Shown here: one piece after another, positions 32,164 through 42,366 of the stretch
Layout of the letters: every line of letters starts with the position of its first letter
Numbering within the stretch: position 1 is the first letter of the stretch
NCBI GenBank assembly: GCA_013995675.1
Contig: VWRR01000005.1
Span: 630,501 to 694,500, forward strand
DNA: 64,000 nucleotides
Reading direction: 5' to 3'
DNA from: Cyanidiococcus yangmingshanensis
Taxonomy: Eukaryota; Rhodophyta; Bangiophyceae; Cyanidiales; Cyanidiaceae
The notes under the pieces: generated by a model
Databases searched by the model: none
Seen by the model: only the letters and a program-made list of their open reading frames with translations
Told to the model about the DNA's origin: nothing
Program-made: the position numbers and the translations under genes

Positions 32164-32757
32164 TTACGCCTGTGCAGCCGTTGCTCCATCCGCCAACCGT
32201 CGGCCTCGCACAGCGCTACGCAAACTATGGCCCTGAGTCCGAAGCACGATCCCGGTCTCAGACTCCTTCTGAACGGGTTCTTGCCGCTTCGGCTGCAGCC
32301 ACAACTCTACATGGCACGGGTTACTCTTGTAGGCCGTCACCCTGCCGTGCGCCCTGTACGTTCTTCGCCGTCCTTTCATAGCCTGATTCACTTGAATATG
32401 CTGGATCACCAGGTTCTCCGTATCGAGTCCTTTCGCTTTGGCATTCTCTTCAGCGTTGCGAAGCAGTCCAAGGAGCACGTCACAGCTTTTCTTCGGCCAT
32501 CGACCAGACGCCCCCAGAATGCCCCACTGTTTCACTTGGGCTTTTCGTCCGACACCATAGCGATAGCGCACGAACGGAACGATCTCCTTCTTTTCGATAA
32601 CGTTCTGGAGGTAAGTCTTGGCCCGCTCAAGTCGCATACCTTTTATTGCTGCAGCTGTTTCCCGGGTGTTCTTGAAGTGCACCCGTAGTGATGAGCCACA
32701 TGCGAGTGCGATCATATCCCGTGACTCGGGCAAGCGGCTGTAACGGTGTTTACCCAT
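32164..32757 (-). CDS. RPL17: 60S ribosomal protein L17 (uL22)
   Basis: uL22 lines the peptide exit tunnel of the large cytosolic subunit. The 197-residue protein (ATG at 32757; an upstream in-frame TTG is ignored) has the eukaryotic L17 blocks in order: [80 protein letters not shown] and [20 protein letters not shown]. The C-terminal tail (after about residue 155) differs between species and is longer and Ala/Arg-rich here. Divergent from the PNPOx-like gene with a short shared promoter region. Confidence 0.96.
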   Translation of the reverse strand: MGKHRYSRLPESRDMIALACGSSLRVHFKNTRETAAAIKGMRLERAKTYLQNVIEKKEIVPFVRYRYGVGRKAQVKQWGILGASGRWPKKSCDVLLGLLRNAEENAKAKGLDTENLVIQHIQVNQAMKGRRRTYRAHGRVTAYKSNPCHVELWLQPKRQEPVQKESETGIVLRTQGHSLRSAVRGRRLADGATAAQA

Positions 32758-33085
32758 CAGGACCGGATACGCGCTCAACAGGCTGCTCGTCTGTACTCGA
32801 AAAGCCTCAAAACCGTATGGTGGCGGTGCCTACAGGCCGTCTTGGTTGATGCGACGATGCAAGTCGCCGTAACTTGTACTCTCCAGTCTGGAAATATATA
32901 GAACTATACTTAAATGTATATTCTGGACTATAACTGGACATCCGATTCCTTGCGATCGCGCCGAGGCGAACGCGGCATCGTCACCGATCGCGTTCAGCTA
33001 TCGAAGCGGATCACGGACCAGGGTCGAATACGAGACGCTATCTCCGCAGGTGCTACTGCACGCAAACCTCGCGGTCTGCTCCTGA
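32758..33085. promoter_or_regulatory. Short divergent promoter region with AT-rich core
   Basis: Only 328 bases separate the divergent L17 and PNPOx-like start codons. A distinctly AT-rich patch at 32891-32922 contains TATATA and ATGTATATT and is the best TATA-like candidate. Direction of use is not decidable from sequence. Confidence 0.45.
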
Positions 33086-33733
33086 ATGCGGGACTCTGCC
33101 CAGTGGTGGCTTCAGCTGGAGGCATCGCTCCAACGAAACCGAGTCCATGCATTTGCACGGTATTTTCAAGTTGCAACGGTGCGACCAAACGGGCGGCCAG
33201 CGAACCGCACAGTTGTGTACCGCGGCGCAGTGCAGCGCGGCGACGACTGTGCGCCCTACTTGACGTTTGTATCAGATATGCGATCCAAAAAACACGATGA
33301 TTTCGAAAAGTGTTCCTGGTGTGAAATTTGCTGGTACTTGCCAGTGACGCGCGAGCAGTACCGAATCACCGGGTACGCGGAGGTAGTGGATGCGTCGAAC
33401 GACGAGGTGCTTCGAAGGACAACACGTCAGCAGATATGGGCACGCCTTACGCCGCCATTACAGGCGCCGTTTTTTGCACCGACACCAGGTATGCCGTTGC
33501 AAGCGGCGAGTGCATCGGATACGACCATAAGCGTGGACGAGGCAGGTGTACCAGAGACTTTCGGCCTCGTTCTGGTGTTGCCAACGCGGGTCGATCATTT
33601 GCAACTCGCAAATTCCAATGGGCGCCCACCCCATCGTACGTGCTACTATCGACACGCTCTGCAGCCGGAGGAGGTTGCTGCAGATCCATCATCAGAGCCC
33701 GAAATCTGGCGAGCAGAATCTGTTCAACCCTGA
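33086..33733 (+). CDS. Pyridoxamine-phosphate-oxidase-like FMN-binding protein (Alr4036/PPOX2 type)
   Basis: Members of this branch share the split-barrel FMN-binding fold of pyridoxamine 5'-phosphate oxidase but are of uncertain activity in plants and cyanobacteria. The 215-residue protein shows HAFARYFQVATVRPNGRPANRTVVYRG (the start of the barrel, with the R-T-V-V-x-R pattern), LTFVSDMRSKKHDDF (the SDxRSxK FMN-phosphate-binding motif), CEICWYLPVTREQYRITG (the P-x-x-x-x-QxRI/ITG motif) and FGLVLVLPTRVDHLQLAN near the C-terminus. No transit peptide is obvious. ATG start. It could take part in vitamin B6 salvage; the activity is inferred. Confidence 0.8.
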   Translation: MRDSAQWWLQLEASLQRNRVHAFARYFQVATVRPNGRPANRTVVYRGAVQRGDDCAPYLTFVSDMRSKKHDDFEKCSWCEICWYLPVTREQYRITGYAEVVDASNDEVLRRTTRQQIWARLTPPLQAPFFAPTPGMPLQAASASDTTISVDEAGVPETFGLVLVLPTRVDHLQLANSNGRPPHRTCYYRHALQPEEVAADPSSEPEIWRAESVQP

Positions 33734-35601
33734 AAACGGTTCAACGATCGCCGAGCCACATGGAGCGCTCAGCGTGCCCTGCTGGATTGCGTGCCGTGAT
33801 CGCAGGCACACGCTTTGGCTCCCCATCGGCGGACGCGGCTCCATAGATGGCTTGCATCGACCATGCTTCGTAGACACATCCGGATCTTCTTAGTGTAGAT
33901 CGAGTCGGCAAACATGGTGAGGAGATCGACGGTAGCGTTCGACGGCACATGTTCTGGGACACTCACTGGCCACACGTCAATGCTGTCGAGCGCTTACCCG
34001 AGAGCGCCCATGCGGACTAGTCCGTAGCCATAGAATGCCTCGATAGTGCTAAGGTGCTGGACGGAGAGCTGACGTCGCCTTCGTGTTTGATCCCTGGCCC
34101 TGATACTAAGAATGTCGAAAACGACTGATCCCAGGCCAAGTCTTTGAACCATCCAGTTGTCTCCATTTTGCTAAAATTTTTCGATATGGTATGGGTGTTT
34201 TCTTGCGATGACGTTGTTGAAGATGATGCGCTCCGGCCAATCAGGGAAGACGCTGCGCTTCGATCGTTGTGCGAGCGCATCATAAAGACCGCGCTGCGCT
34301 GGCGGTGTTGTAACGGAGTCGCTGTCGAGCGCATTGTCGAGCCAAGTTTCTCGTGCCAAATCACCACATATCTCGCGAGCGCAAGCTCAGCTTGTGGCGT
34401 TCGCTGGCCAAGCGCTACTGGAGATTCGTCTGACGGTCTCAGAAACATCATTCAAGGATCAGAGCGTCCTGGAGGACGCCAGGGAGGAGTTTCTAACATG
34501 CGCAAACCCGCGCATACTGGCCTCATCGCGCCCAGTGAGCAGTCTTCCAAGTGCATCCGCTGCCTCTCCAACGGCAGCATGCAGCACTGGAGATGCATGA
34601 TTCACTCTGTTTCTTTGTCAGGAGATGCGAGACATCGCTGGGCACCGGTCATTTCATGAGTTTCTGATGCAGTGATGAAAGAACGTGACGCATTGGCGCA
34701 ATGAAGGGATCGCGCAACCTGCCCATACTCGCGTGCGAGGGCCACCCTACCGCTTCGGCAGAGCAACGATGGGTGTGTTGGCGTCAATTAGGGACTGAGT
34801 CGTCAACTTTTGTATGATTCGCGTAGGAGTCCTCATTAGATTATTGATTTAGGTCCGATACCTTTCTGAAGAGCACGTATTTCTCGCTGGGTACTGCAAT
34901 AATAGGAAGGTGCACCAAGGATTATTTGAGATACGTGCGTGCCCGACGGCGATATTAGCGATGATGTCGTGGCTAATCATGATGTTTAGCGCTCAGAAAT
35001 CGCATGTTTATGATCCTGTATCTTGAAACTGTCTCCCTTTCCAGATGTGACGCGATGCATCCACTCGAGACCTGCTCTCTGACTCGCGATGCAGACTCGC
35101 AGAATGCCCTCAAAGATCTAAGTTTTCAGTTGCATCTGAGTGGGTCATCTTCTCCGTCTGATCGTATTATTTGACCAGTGACCGGGAACACACGGCGGAA
35201 AAAAACTCCATCTTTATGGATGCACACGTCCAGGGCGCACGTCATACACGCTCAGGCTCTTTGCTTGCATCGGGTCCCAAGCAGATTCGCTCTCCGGTCC
35301 ATCGCTACGATCTTTTCTCCTCCCGAATGAGCCCATCGACAGTTCCGTGCTCTCCTTGCATCGATGACTTCGAATTACCGGTATCCATTGCTATGGTACC
35401 ATCCTCGTTACCGCAGTGACTGAACGGTCGAGCATACATCTCGTCGAGACGTCACGACTAGATCGCGCTTCTCGCTGCATTCAGTCTGATCACCGGGAAC
35501 AAAATCCCCATCGTGCGCGTCGTCAATGTCAGCATGAGCTCAACTAGCTTCCGTAAAGATTACGCCTCTTCCATCGATATATACCAAAGGCATGCCCAAA
35601 C
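33734..35601. other. Long intergenic stretch, weak ORFs only
   Basis: Overlapping frames of up to 171 codons lie at 34017-34659. One plus-strand frame (34334-34600) has a helix-like LVAFAGQALLEIRLT stretch that faintly recalls RNase III, but it lacks the catalytic residues. I do not call a gene. Confidence 0.4.
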
Positions 35602-36339
35602 CTATTCGCCTGCGGCCCGATTCACCGGCAGATGAGCGTGCTTGAGGTATTGCTGCATGCCCCCTTCCATATCCGCGATAGTTTTATATCCCAACTTAGA
35701 GAGCTCCTCTGCAGCCATTGCACTACGCCTTCCAGAAGCACAGTTCACAATGATCCGCCGATCGCGATCGCCACCTGTCACCTTCTCTATCTGGCTGAGA
35801 AAGTCAGGATTCGGCACCATCTTCTCACCCTGTTTCAACATATATGGAACAAGAATCGAGTTGGGCGCGTGCGCTTCTTTGTATTCCTCAGGCGTACGTA
35901 CATCCAAATGGATATCGCAGTCGCCACACTGCTTCCGACGATGCGCCTCCTCAGGGGAGACGCGCTCAACGATCATACTTAGAAAACGGGGCCTCAGAAA
36001 AGGACTTGAACCTTGAACAACGTTCAGACGAACACCAGCTTGCTCGCGATATACTGAACACGCAAAGGTATCAGAATGCCTACAGACACTATGGGAAAAC
36101 CGACCCCAAAACGGTGCAGTAAACGCAGTCCGAAACAACATACCCAGCGAGCTGAACACTTCTTGGCCACACTTCCAGCAGCCAAGATTGCGCCCGCGCG
36201 CACACGGCGCGGGGTCGGGTCCGGACTCGCGGCGCGTCCCGGATGCGTTGCCGTGGCCCGAAACCGCCCCCATGGCGACGCGGTATCTCGGAAGCCGACT
36301 CTCGACCATGATCTGTCCCAACGATTCACTGCTGTACAT
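35602..36339 (-). CDS. Single-domain rhodanese with N-terminal targeting region
   Basis: Rhodaneses move sulfane sulfur from donors such as thiosulfate to acceptors via a persulfide on the active-site Cys. The 245-residue protein has a long basic, Cys-containing N-terminal region (1-120), probably an organelle targeting sequence. A compact rhodanese domain follows (about 121-235): DIHLDVRTPEEYKEAHAPNS, the active-site loop NCASGRRS with Cys200, AAEELSKLGYKTIADMEGGM and a final WxxA-like end replaced by YLKHAHLPV. It resembles plant plastid or mitochondrial single-domain sulfurtransferases. Alternative in-frame ATGs inside the leader mean the exact start is uncertain. Divergent from the GABA aminotransferase gene. 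Confidence 0.88.
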   Translation of the reverse strand: MYSSESLGQIMVESRLPRYRVAMGAVSGHGNASGTRRESGPDPAPCARGRNLGCWKCGQEVFSSLGMLFRTAFTAPFWGRFSHSVCRHSDTFACSVYREQAGVRLNVVQGSSPFLRPRFLSMIVERVSPEEAHRRKQCGDCDIHLDVRTPEEYKEAHAPNSILVPYMLKQGEKMVPNPDFLSQIEKVTGGDRDRRIIVNCASGRRSAMAAEELSKLGYKTIADMEGGMQQYLKHAHLPVNRAAGE

Positions 36340-37120
36340 AATCTTGCAGGTTCGCAGGATTGTTCAGAGCTGATTTCGAGTTCCTACTACTGCTCGAACT
36401 GTTTCAGGGACGCGATCGTTTCCAAGGTTGCTCGCGCTTGGCACGACGCGCGCTATCCTACCGGAAGTGGCGATTTTATAGACATCGCTGGGATGATGTA
36501 TTCCTGGGTTGGCGAGACTCTCTTCGTCCAGCCTCCCGCACGAGTCCGTGTACTGGTCCGAATGAATACATGTCGCTGCGTCTCCAATTCTAGTGCAAAG
36601 AGATGGCGGTTGGCGACTGAATGTCCGCCCCAATCAGGCATTCAAGCATCGGCTGCACTTGCGCACCACGTGATGCATGATCCCGTTGCTGCCGCTTACG
36701 CCACGGCTGCATCTTGCTTTCTCCGTGTCCCATTATATCTGCCATTCAAGGGCCTGATTACGGTCTATGAACGCTTCGTTGGCGACGGAGACTCGATCTG
36801 AATCTCTCACTTGGACGGCTGTGATTCAAACGGTCTCGGTGAAAACTCGACGAGGGTCATGAAGTCACAGACCTGGCGCACAACCGACCTGCCCGAACCC
36901 AGCATCCCAACACTGACCGCGAATCCAAACTGAAAATACATCAACCTCTGAATAGAATCAGAGGTTGACAGAACCTATCTGGAGAACGTCCCGGCGATAT
37001 CCGTTCAGGGACGCCTTGCCGCTTCGCAATGATCCGCCTGCGAAATCCGATCGGAGCGAACCTTGATGCCGAGGGTTGTACGGGATAGTAGGTTATTTGT
37101 GCTGCCAAACGAACCTGAGC
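36340..37120. other. Divergent intergenic region rhodanese / GABA aminotransferase
   Basis: It contains the perfect palindrome at 36941-36968 (listed separately). A plus-strand frame of 241 codons (36076-36801) runs antisense to the rhodanese and into this region; it is not protein-like. Confidence 0.5.
36941..36968. repeat. Perfect 11-bp inverted repeat, upstream of GABA aminotransferase
   Basis: Arms TCAACCTCTGA and TCAGAGGTTGA with a 6-base spacer (ATAGAA), about 150 bases before the aminotransferase ATG. It could be a dimeric regulator's binding site or an mRNA/promoter hairpin. Inference only. Confidence 0.6.
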
Positions 37121-38599
37121 ATGCAGTGCGCTGGGGCTTTTAGGACTAGGATCTTGACGACATATAGGATTGTGACCAGGAGAGTCGACTCCTGTTCGGT
37201 GAGTACGCTGCCGCGGGAAGAGCCGGCTCGGCCGTTGGTGCAGACGCTGGTGCCGGGGCCGCGCTCACTGGAACTGGCTCGTGAGCTCCAAGAGGTATCG
37301 GAAGCTCGTCCGATTCAGTTTTTCCACGATCCACAACAGTCTTTCGGGAACTATGTCGCTGATGTAGATGGCAACAAGCTTCTAGATGCGTTTTGCTTCA
37401 TCGCGTCGCTGCCACTGGGGTATAACCACCCGAACCTGATCGAGGCAGCGCAGTCATCTTTGTGGCTGCCGCACCTCGTCCAGCGACCAGCGCTAGGATA
37501 CTCTGCCCCACCAGAATGGGTCCATACGCTTCGCACCAAGATTATGTCGGTTGCGCCACAGGGACTGGCGAGTGTGCAGATGACCTGTGGATGCGGGGCC
37601 TCGGCAGTCGAGAATGCGCTCAAGGCGGCGTTCATCTGGAAACGGACACTGGAGCGCGACTGCGTGGATCCAAGCCCTACCGAGCTGGAATCTTGTATGC
37701 GAAATCAGGAGCCTGGAAGCCCGAACAGCATGGTTGTGGTCTCTTTCGAGCATGCATTTCACGGCCGTTTATTTGGGAGTTTGTCGACGACTCGCTCAAA
37801 ACCCATTCACAAAGTCGATATTCCGGCGTTCCGCAACTGGCCGGTGTTACCCTTCCCCGAGAGCGAACAGGATGAGACTCGCTGCCTTGAGCTTGTCGAA
37901 AAAACGCTCAAAGGGAACCGCGTTGCGGCACTGATCATCGAGCCGATCTTGAGTGAAGGGGGTGACCTCCACGCGTCTCCAGCCTTCTTTCGGGGCTTGA
38001 GAGCATTGACTCGACGCTACCAGGTTGCCATGATCTGCGATGAAGTCCAGACAGGTGTCGGCGCTACTGGCCGTTTCTGGGCTCACGAGTACTGGTCTGA
38101 GGGACTTGAAAAGTCTGGCCCTGGTACAAGCACGGCCGCTGCGGAAATCGCTCCCGACATGGTCACCTTTGCAAAGAAAATGCAGGCTAGTGGATTCTTT
38201 TTCAAGCCAGAGTTTCTACCTCCTCAAGCGTACCGAATTTTCTCCACCTGGAGTGGCGATCCGTTGCGAGCGCTACAAGCCAGCGTCATCATTGACACCA
38301 TTGCAGCGGATCGCCTGGTGGAGCGCGTTCGCATCGTGGGCGACTATCTCTCACAGGCACTGCATGGGCTCAACCACCCGCTCATCGAGCGCATTCGCGG
38401 TCGTGGTACTTTTCTCGCTTTCGATCTGCCGAGCCCGGCTCGGCGGAATCGTTTCCTTCAGGACATGCGCAACCGCGGCGTCGTTGTAGGGGGTTCGGGG
38501 ACCAAGACGGTGCGTTTACGGCCAGCTTTGATTTTCGATACGCACCACGCCGATATTTTGCTGGAGACACTGGCAAGTGCCATGGCCAGCCAGCAGTGA
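37121..38599 (+). CDS. 4-aminobutyrate aminotransferase, mitochondrial (GABA-T)
   Basis: This PLP enzyme transfers the amino group of GABA to 2-oxoglutarate, giving succinic semialdehyde and glutamate (the GABA shunt). The 492-residue protein (ATG at 37121; the longer TTG-initiated frame is ignored) begins with an Arg-rich mitochondrial-type leader (MQCAGAFRTRILTTYRIVTR). Its motifs are in family order: RPIQFFHDPQQSFGNYVADV, SLPLGYNHPNL, HAFHGRLFGSLSTTRSKPIH, IIEPILSEGGD, ICDEVQTGVGATGRFWA (the PLP-ring Asp), PDMVTFAKKMQASGFF (Schiff-base Lys) and FSTWSGDPLRALQA. This is the eukaryotic mitochondrial type. One of the two Cys that hold the Fe-S cluster in animal enzymes is replaced (CGASAVENALK). 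Confidence 0.93.
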   Translation: MQCAGAFRTRILTTYRIVTRRVDSCSVSTLPREEPARPLVQTLVPGPRSLELARELQEVSEARPIQFFHDPQQSFGNYVADVDGNKLLDAFCFIASLPLGYNHPNLIEAAQSSLWLPHLVQRPALGYSAPPEWVHTLRTKIMSVAPQGLASVQMTCGCGASAVENALKAAFIWKRTLERDCVDPSPTELESCMRNQEPGSPNSMVVVSFEHAFHGRLFGSLSTTRSKPIHKVDIPAFRNWPVLPFPESEQDETRCLELVEKTLKGNRVAALIIEPILSEGGDLHASPAFFRGLRALTRRYQVAMICDEVQTGVGATGRFWAHEYWSEGLEKSGPGTSTAAAEIAPDMVTFAKKMQASGFFFKPEFLPPQAYRIFSTWSGDPLRALQASVIIDTIAADRLVERVRIVGDYLSQALHGLNHPLIERIRGRGTFLAFDLPSPARRNRFLQDMRNRGVVVGGSGTKTVRLRPALIFDTHHADILLETLASAMASQQ

Positions 38600-40045
38600 A
38601 TGGCGAATGACCTTGTGTCCAATTGGTTTTGAGCACGCAAATGAGACATTCGGTTCGGTTGCGACGATGCTCGAACCAGGTGAAGAGATGCGTTCCGAGT
38701 CTGAAACACCAGGGTGCATCGGGATGGTGCGCATGCCGTACGCGGTGCCTATAAATGGGCCCAAAGCCTGCCCGGTCCTGTCTAGTCACAGCGGAATCAG
38801 CCGCGACACTGGTCTTGGACGTGTTCTCGATTTCAAAGTCCGAGTAGCGCATGGCGGTATTCTAGGATATCACATAAGTTCGGTCTGATGAAGCTTGCGA
38901 ATTCTCCGCGAAGGGTGCCCTCGGTGACCTCCGAAATCGATTCATCTTCGCCGAGTGGATCATAGGGGTGTCACGCCCAGCGTGTTATTTCGGTCGAGCC
39001 GCGGAACTTGCGTTCGCTTGGGGGAGCACCCCCGCAGCCAGAGACGAGCGACGCCGCTGTGTCATCTGCAAGGACTGGCGCTGAACACCGAAAACTATCC
39101 CCGTGAAACGAGTCTCGTAAACGAGCAGATCAGGTAATGGCGTTGCGACATCGATGGGCGGGCGCTTTAGTGACTCTAGATCAATGTTGGTTTCAAGGCT
39201 GCTTCGTGATGCTTGATCGCTGCACTGGAGACGCTCGAGCCCATCGCTCATCATAACTTTCTGATACCGAACAATTCTACGGAGACACGGAACCATTTCG
39301 CCGCTAGCCTGGTCTGGGTAGTGAGCAACGAGTCCCACGACCTCCAACAAAATCGAACCCTTGCCTCACACCGCTCTGCATTCGCTTGCTGCCGACGTTG
39401 ATCCATTCCATGGAACAGAAAAGTCAACCTTTGGGAAACGAGTCAAGCACATTCGCTGAATACTGTTCGGCTGGGGCTCCGCGATTGGGCTCCTCGTCAA
39501 CCAGCGTGCGCAGAGATCGTCTGACAGCGCCAAAAGTCGTTTGCGTGCGACCCTCCGGTCTTTGCATATCCTCATCGAAAAAGAATCTATGTCCAAGGGG
39601 TCGCCTCGATCGCGCCCTTGTCACTTATTGATCCACCAGAACGGCTCGTTCCGCATGCCCGAACGGCAAGCATCTGAGCCCTCTAGTTCTGTCTGCTCGC
39701 ACTGAGACAGTTGCTGGTTTTCCATCGACGCATCTAGTGCTGCCATGCATACATCTTTCCTGTACATCGGTACACGGTCAGACGAAGCGTTCAGTAGTCT
39801 CGAAAGCCCGGCTCTGGTCTGATGACGACCTCACGTCGTGCTCAATGCGATCGAACGAGCGATGATCGCGCTCCAAGCGCGACGTTTCGTTGGTGACAGG
39901 AGTAGGCACTTGGGACCTTCAGCGCTGTTCGAAGCGTTGTGTTGCTAGCTTTCTTCTTCGTAGCCACTGTTCTTGTTGGTGGGTCTTCTTTCCGCGACAG
40001 CGTCTTGGATGACGTTTCGGGCCGACGTGTGCCTGCTGTTTCGTT
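38600..40045. other. Intergenic, no gene seen
   Basis: It separates two plus-strand genes. Only short overlapping frames occur on both strands, none with domain-like content. No RNA gene or repeat. Confidence 0.5.
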
Positions 40046-40921
40046 ATGGTTGTGCGAGCGGTCGCCAAGGCCGTACCCAACCAGCAACGCCTGTTGGCGT
40101 TGGTGAAGCAGGTGCAGCAGTTGGCCTCGGTGCAACCGCCGTACCGGCGACTTCGGGATGCGCGTGGCAGCCGTTTTTATGTATTTGAAGGCTCAGACGC
40201 CCGCCCGCTTCCCTCGGTCACCTCGGTTCTGTCTATGATCGCGAAACCGGCGCTCACGGCGTGGACTCGGAACACCGCGCTGGAGGCTATGCGCGATGCG
40301 CTTCTTCGACACGCGGGGAGTCCTGTGACCGGCGAGCTATTAGGGCAGGCGTTGCAGGAGGCGAAGCAGCAACCACGAGTACTCGCGGAGCGTGCTTCAC
40401 TCCACGGTCTACGAGGCCATGAAGCTTTCGGTCGAGTGCTCACGGGACAGAGTGCCGCAGTGCGACTAGACGCGGAGCTCGGGAAGACGGTAGCGAACTT
40501 TGAGCAGTGGTGGAACAAGTCGGGTTACACGCTCGCGTGCGCTGAACTGGTTGTGCGGAGTGAGCGCTACGGGTATGCGGGTCAATGCGACGCAATCGCT
40601 GTACGCGCCCGTGAAGGGATAGATGCCGCTCAAGAGCGATCTGTTGAACAGGCGGTAACACTGGCTGTCCTGGACTGGAAGACAACATCTGCCATTTATT
40701 CCGAATACGCATTACAAGCAGCAGCCTACGCGAAAGCGCTGGAAGAAATGAGTGAGGGAAAGCTGCTTGTCAATGAAGCATGGATTATTCGCTTCGGACG
40801 AGCTGGCTCAGGGCCGTGTTTCGAAGCTCGCCAGGTCCGTGATCTTCGCACTGCGTTTCTCTGCTTTCGCTCTGCGCTCTTTCTCTTCAATGAACTGAGC
40901 GATGAACTCTACACAGAGTAG
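40046..40921 (+). CDS. PD-(D/E)XK nuclease, MGME1-like
   Basis: MGME1-type RecB-fold nucleases trim single-stranded flaps in mitochondrial DNA replication. The 291-residue protein has RPLPSVTSVLSMIAKPALTA (53-72), like the P-S-V-T-x-V-L opening of this family, then HGLRGHEAFGRVL (His125) and Glu167 in CAELVV. The nuclease core is GYAGQCDAIAV (Asp182), AVLDWKTT (Asp210-x-Lys212) and EYALQAAAYAKALEE (Gln224, motif IV). All catalytic positions of the fold are present. The N-terminus is basic, compatible with organelle import. Phage and archaeal Cas4-like relatives share this core, so the exact substrate is uncertain. ATG start. Confidence 0.75.
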   Translation: MVVRAVAKAVPNQQRLLALVKQVQQLASVQPPYRRLRDARGSRFYVFEGSDARPLPSVTSVLSMIAKPALTAWTRNTALEAMRDALLRHAGSPVTGELLGQALQEAKQQPRVLAERASLHGLRGHEAFGRVLTGQSAAVRLDAELGKTVANFEQWWNKSGYTLACAELVVRSERYGYAGQCDAIAVRAREGIDAAQERSVEQAVTLAVLDWKTTSAIYSEYALQAAAYAKALEEMSEGKLLVNEAWIIRFGRAGSGPCFEARQVRDLRTAFLCFRSALFLFNELSDELYTE

Positions 40922-42366
40922 CGTATCTAGAGTGCCCGTATGCCGCTGTACCCCTTTTTCACGCGAACAAGGAGTGCTTCCGCCAGCCATCGACCGGCTG
41001 CTTGGACACACTGGTACGAGAGCCTCTTGGCTGCATTAGGGCAAGGTCAATGACCGGAGCGCTCTCGCAGAGCGGATACCCCTTCTAAAAGAGGTTGGCG
41101 TTCGTCAAACCCGCACGATCAATCTGGTATTGGATTGTCTGGGCGTTTATCTGAGGATTCCGGGTTGACCCGGGCCAGGATACGCCCCTGGCAGCCATTG
41201 TTGCCGTGTTCACAGCGAATGAATGGGATAGCGGCTCGTCATGCGTCAACCAAATAGGCATGGCCCAAGTCGATGCTGCATCGTGCCAACCCTGTGGCCA
41301 CAAACCATCTGTTTAAAGCGCGAAAGATCACAGCATCATTAAATCCGTATTCCTGAGTTTTTTTCCTCAGCGGCAAGCGTTGCGAGAATCTACGCCAATC
41401 AGCAGAGCCAAAGCACCACATCTCGTCGGGCCTTTCGTTGCGCGCGTTCCCCAAGCATAACCTGAACAGAACCCGTCTCGACCTTGTAAGCGTTCCTACC
41501 ACTCGTTGGACGTTCTCTAACGCTCGAAACGGATCCTGTGCTACTCTATATGAGTACTGGCACGAGATACACCTCGAGGGGGCCCGGGCGCTGCTCATCT
41601 CCGGATTGCGGGAAGCTCGCCCCACAACCGGCACATATCATCGACGCTACCGCACTGGCGACGCGCTGACACGGAACGCGCCCTCTGAATCGTTGCGACT
41701 CCGAACGAAATCTCGTTCACGGTGCACCTCTAGCTGAGCCAACATGACCTGGATACGCGAGCATCTCCAAGGAGTTTGTTCCCTGGCGACAAACCGTTGC
41801 ATCACGGTGCTGGCAAAACGAACGCCATCCATACAGACTCATGATCCGGACAGGTCTCTCACATCCGAGCTACGCGAGTGGCCTGCACTCAGCAGCAACG
41901 AATCTGTGAACAAATGATCAACCGCTCTGCTGGACGCAGACTGCGAGGACTCTATCCTCGCACAACGGACACGAAAACCATAACGCCAAGGTTACCAATC
42001 CATCCGGAGTAGCCACCAGGAGAGCTAGCTCATGAACCTAGGCGACTGCGATAGCGCCCAAGAGCATATCATGGATTCGTTCATGAGTCTTGACGCCCAC
42101 GGTACAGAGGCTCGCGCTTGTTCATGCCTGTTGCCTGCACACCAGAAGCCGCCATCGAAAAGGGCCACGCCGCGCCTGGCACACCACCAGGCAGCGGCGA
42201 ATCGTTCACCGCGCTGCCACGTCAATGCACCGCAGCGGCATCGAAACACGACGACAGCAGGGGTGATCATCTAGCGTTGATCCATCTTTTACCCGCGTGT
42301 CTGCACTGAGTCGTGAGCGCCTCGTCCGGAGACCTGGGTTCAATAGAGCGCTTTCGAGGAGCACTC
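40922..42366. other. Intergenic, no gene seen
   Basis: Short overlapping frames only; the longest (minus strand, 41634-41239) is not protein-like. The frame of the peroxiredoxin is open upstream to a GTG at 42313. Confidence 0.5.

Noticed and set aside
36076-36801. 241-codon plus-strand frame antisense to the rhodanese
   Set aside because: First half mirrors the rhodanese coding region; second half has no motif.
42313-42366. GTG- or TTG-initiated upstream extensions (here and at 2097, 4342, 32778, 37076, 51729, 59017, 59852)
   Set aside because: Nuclear eukaryotic genes start at ATG as a rule; each extension lacks conserved sequence, so the first sensible ATG was used.
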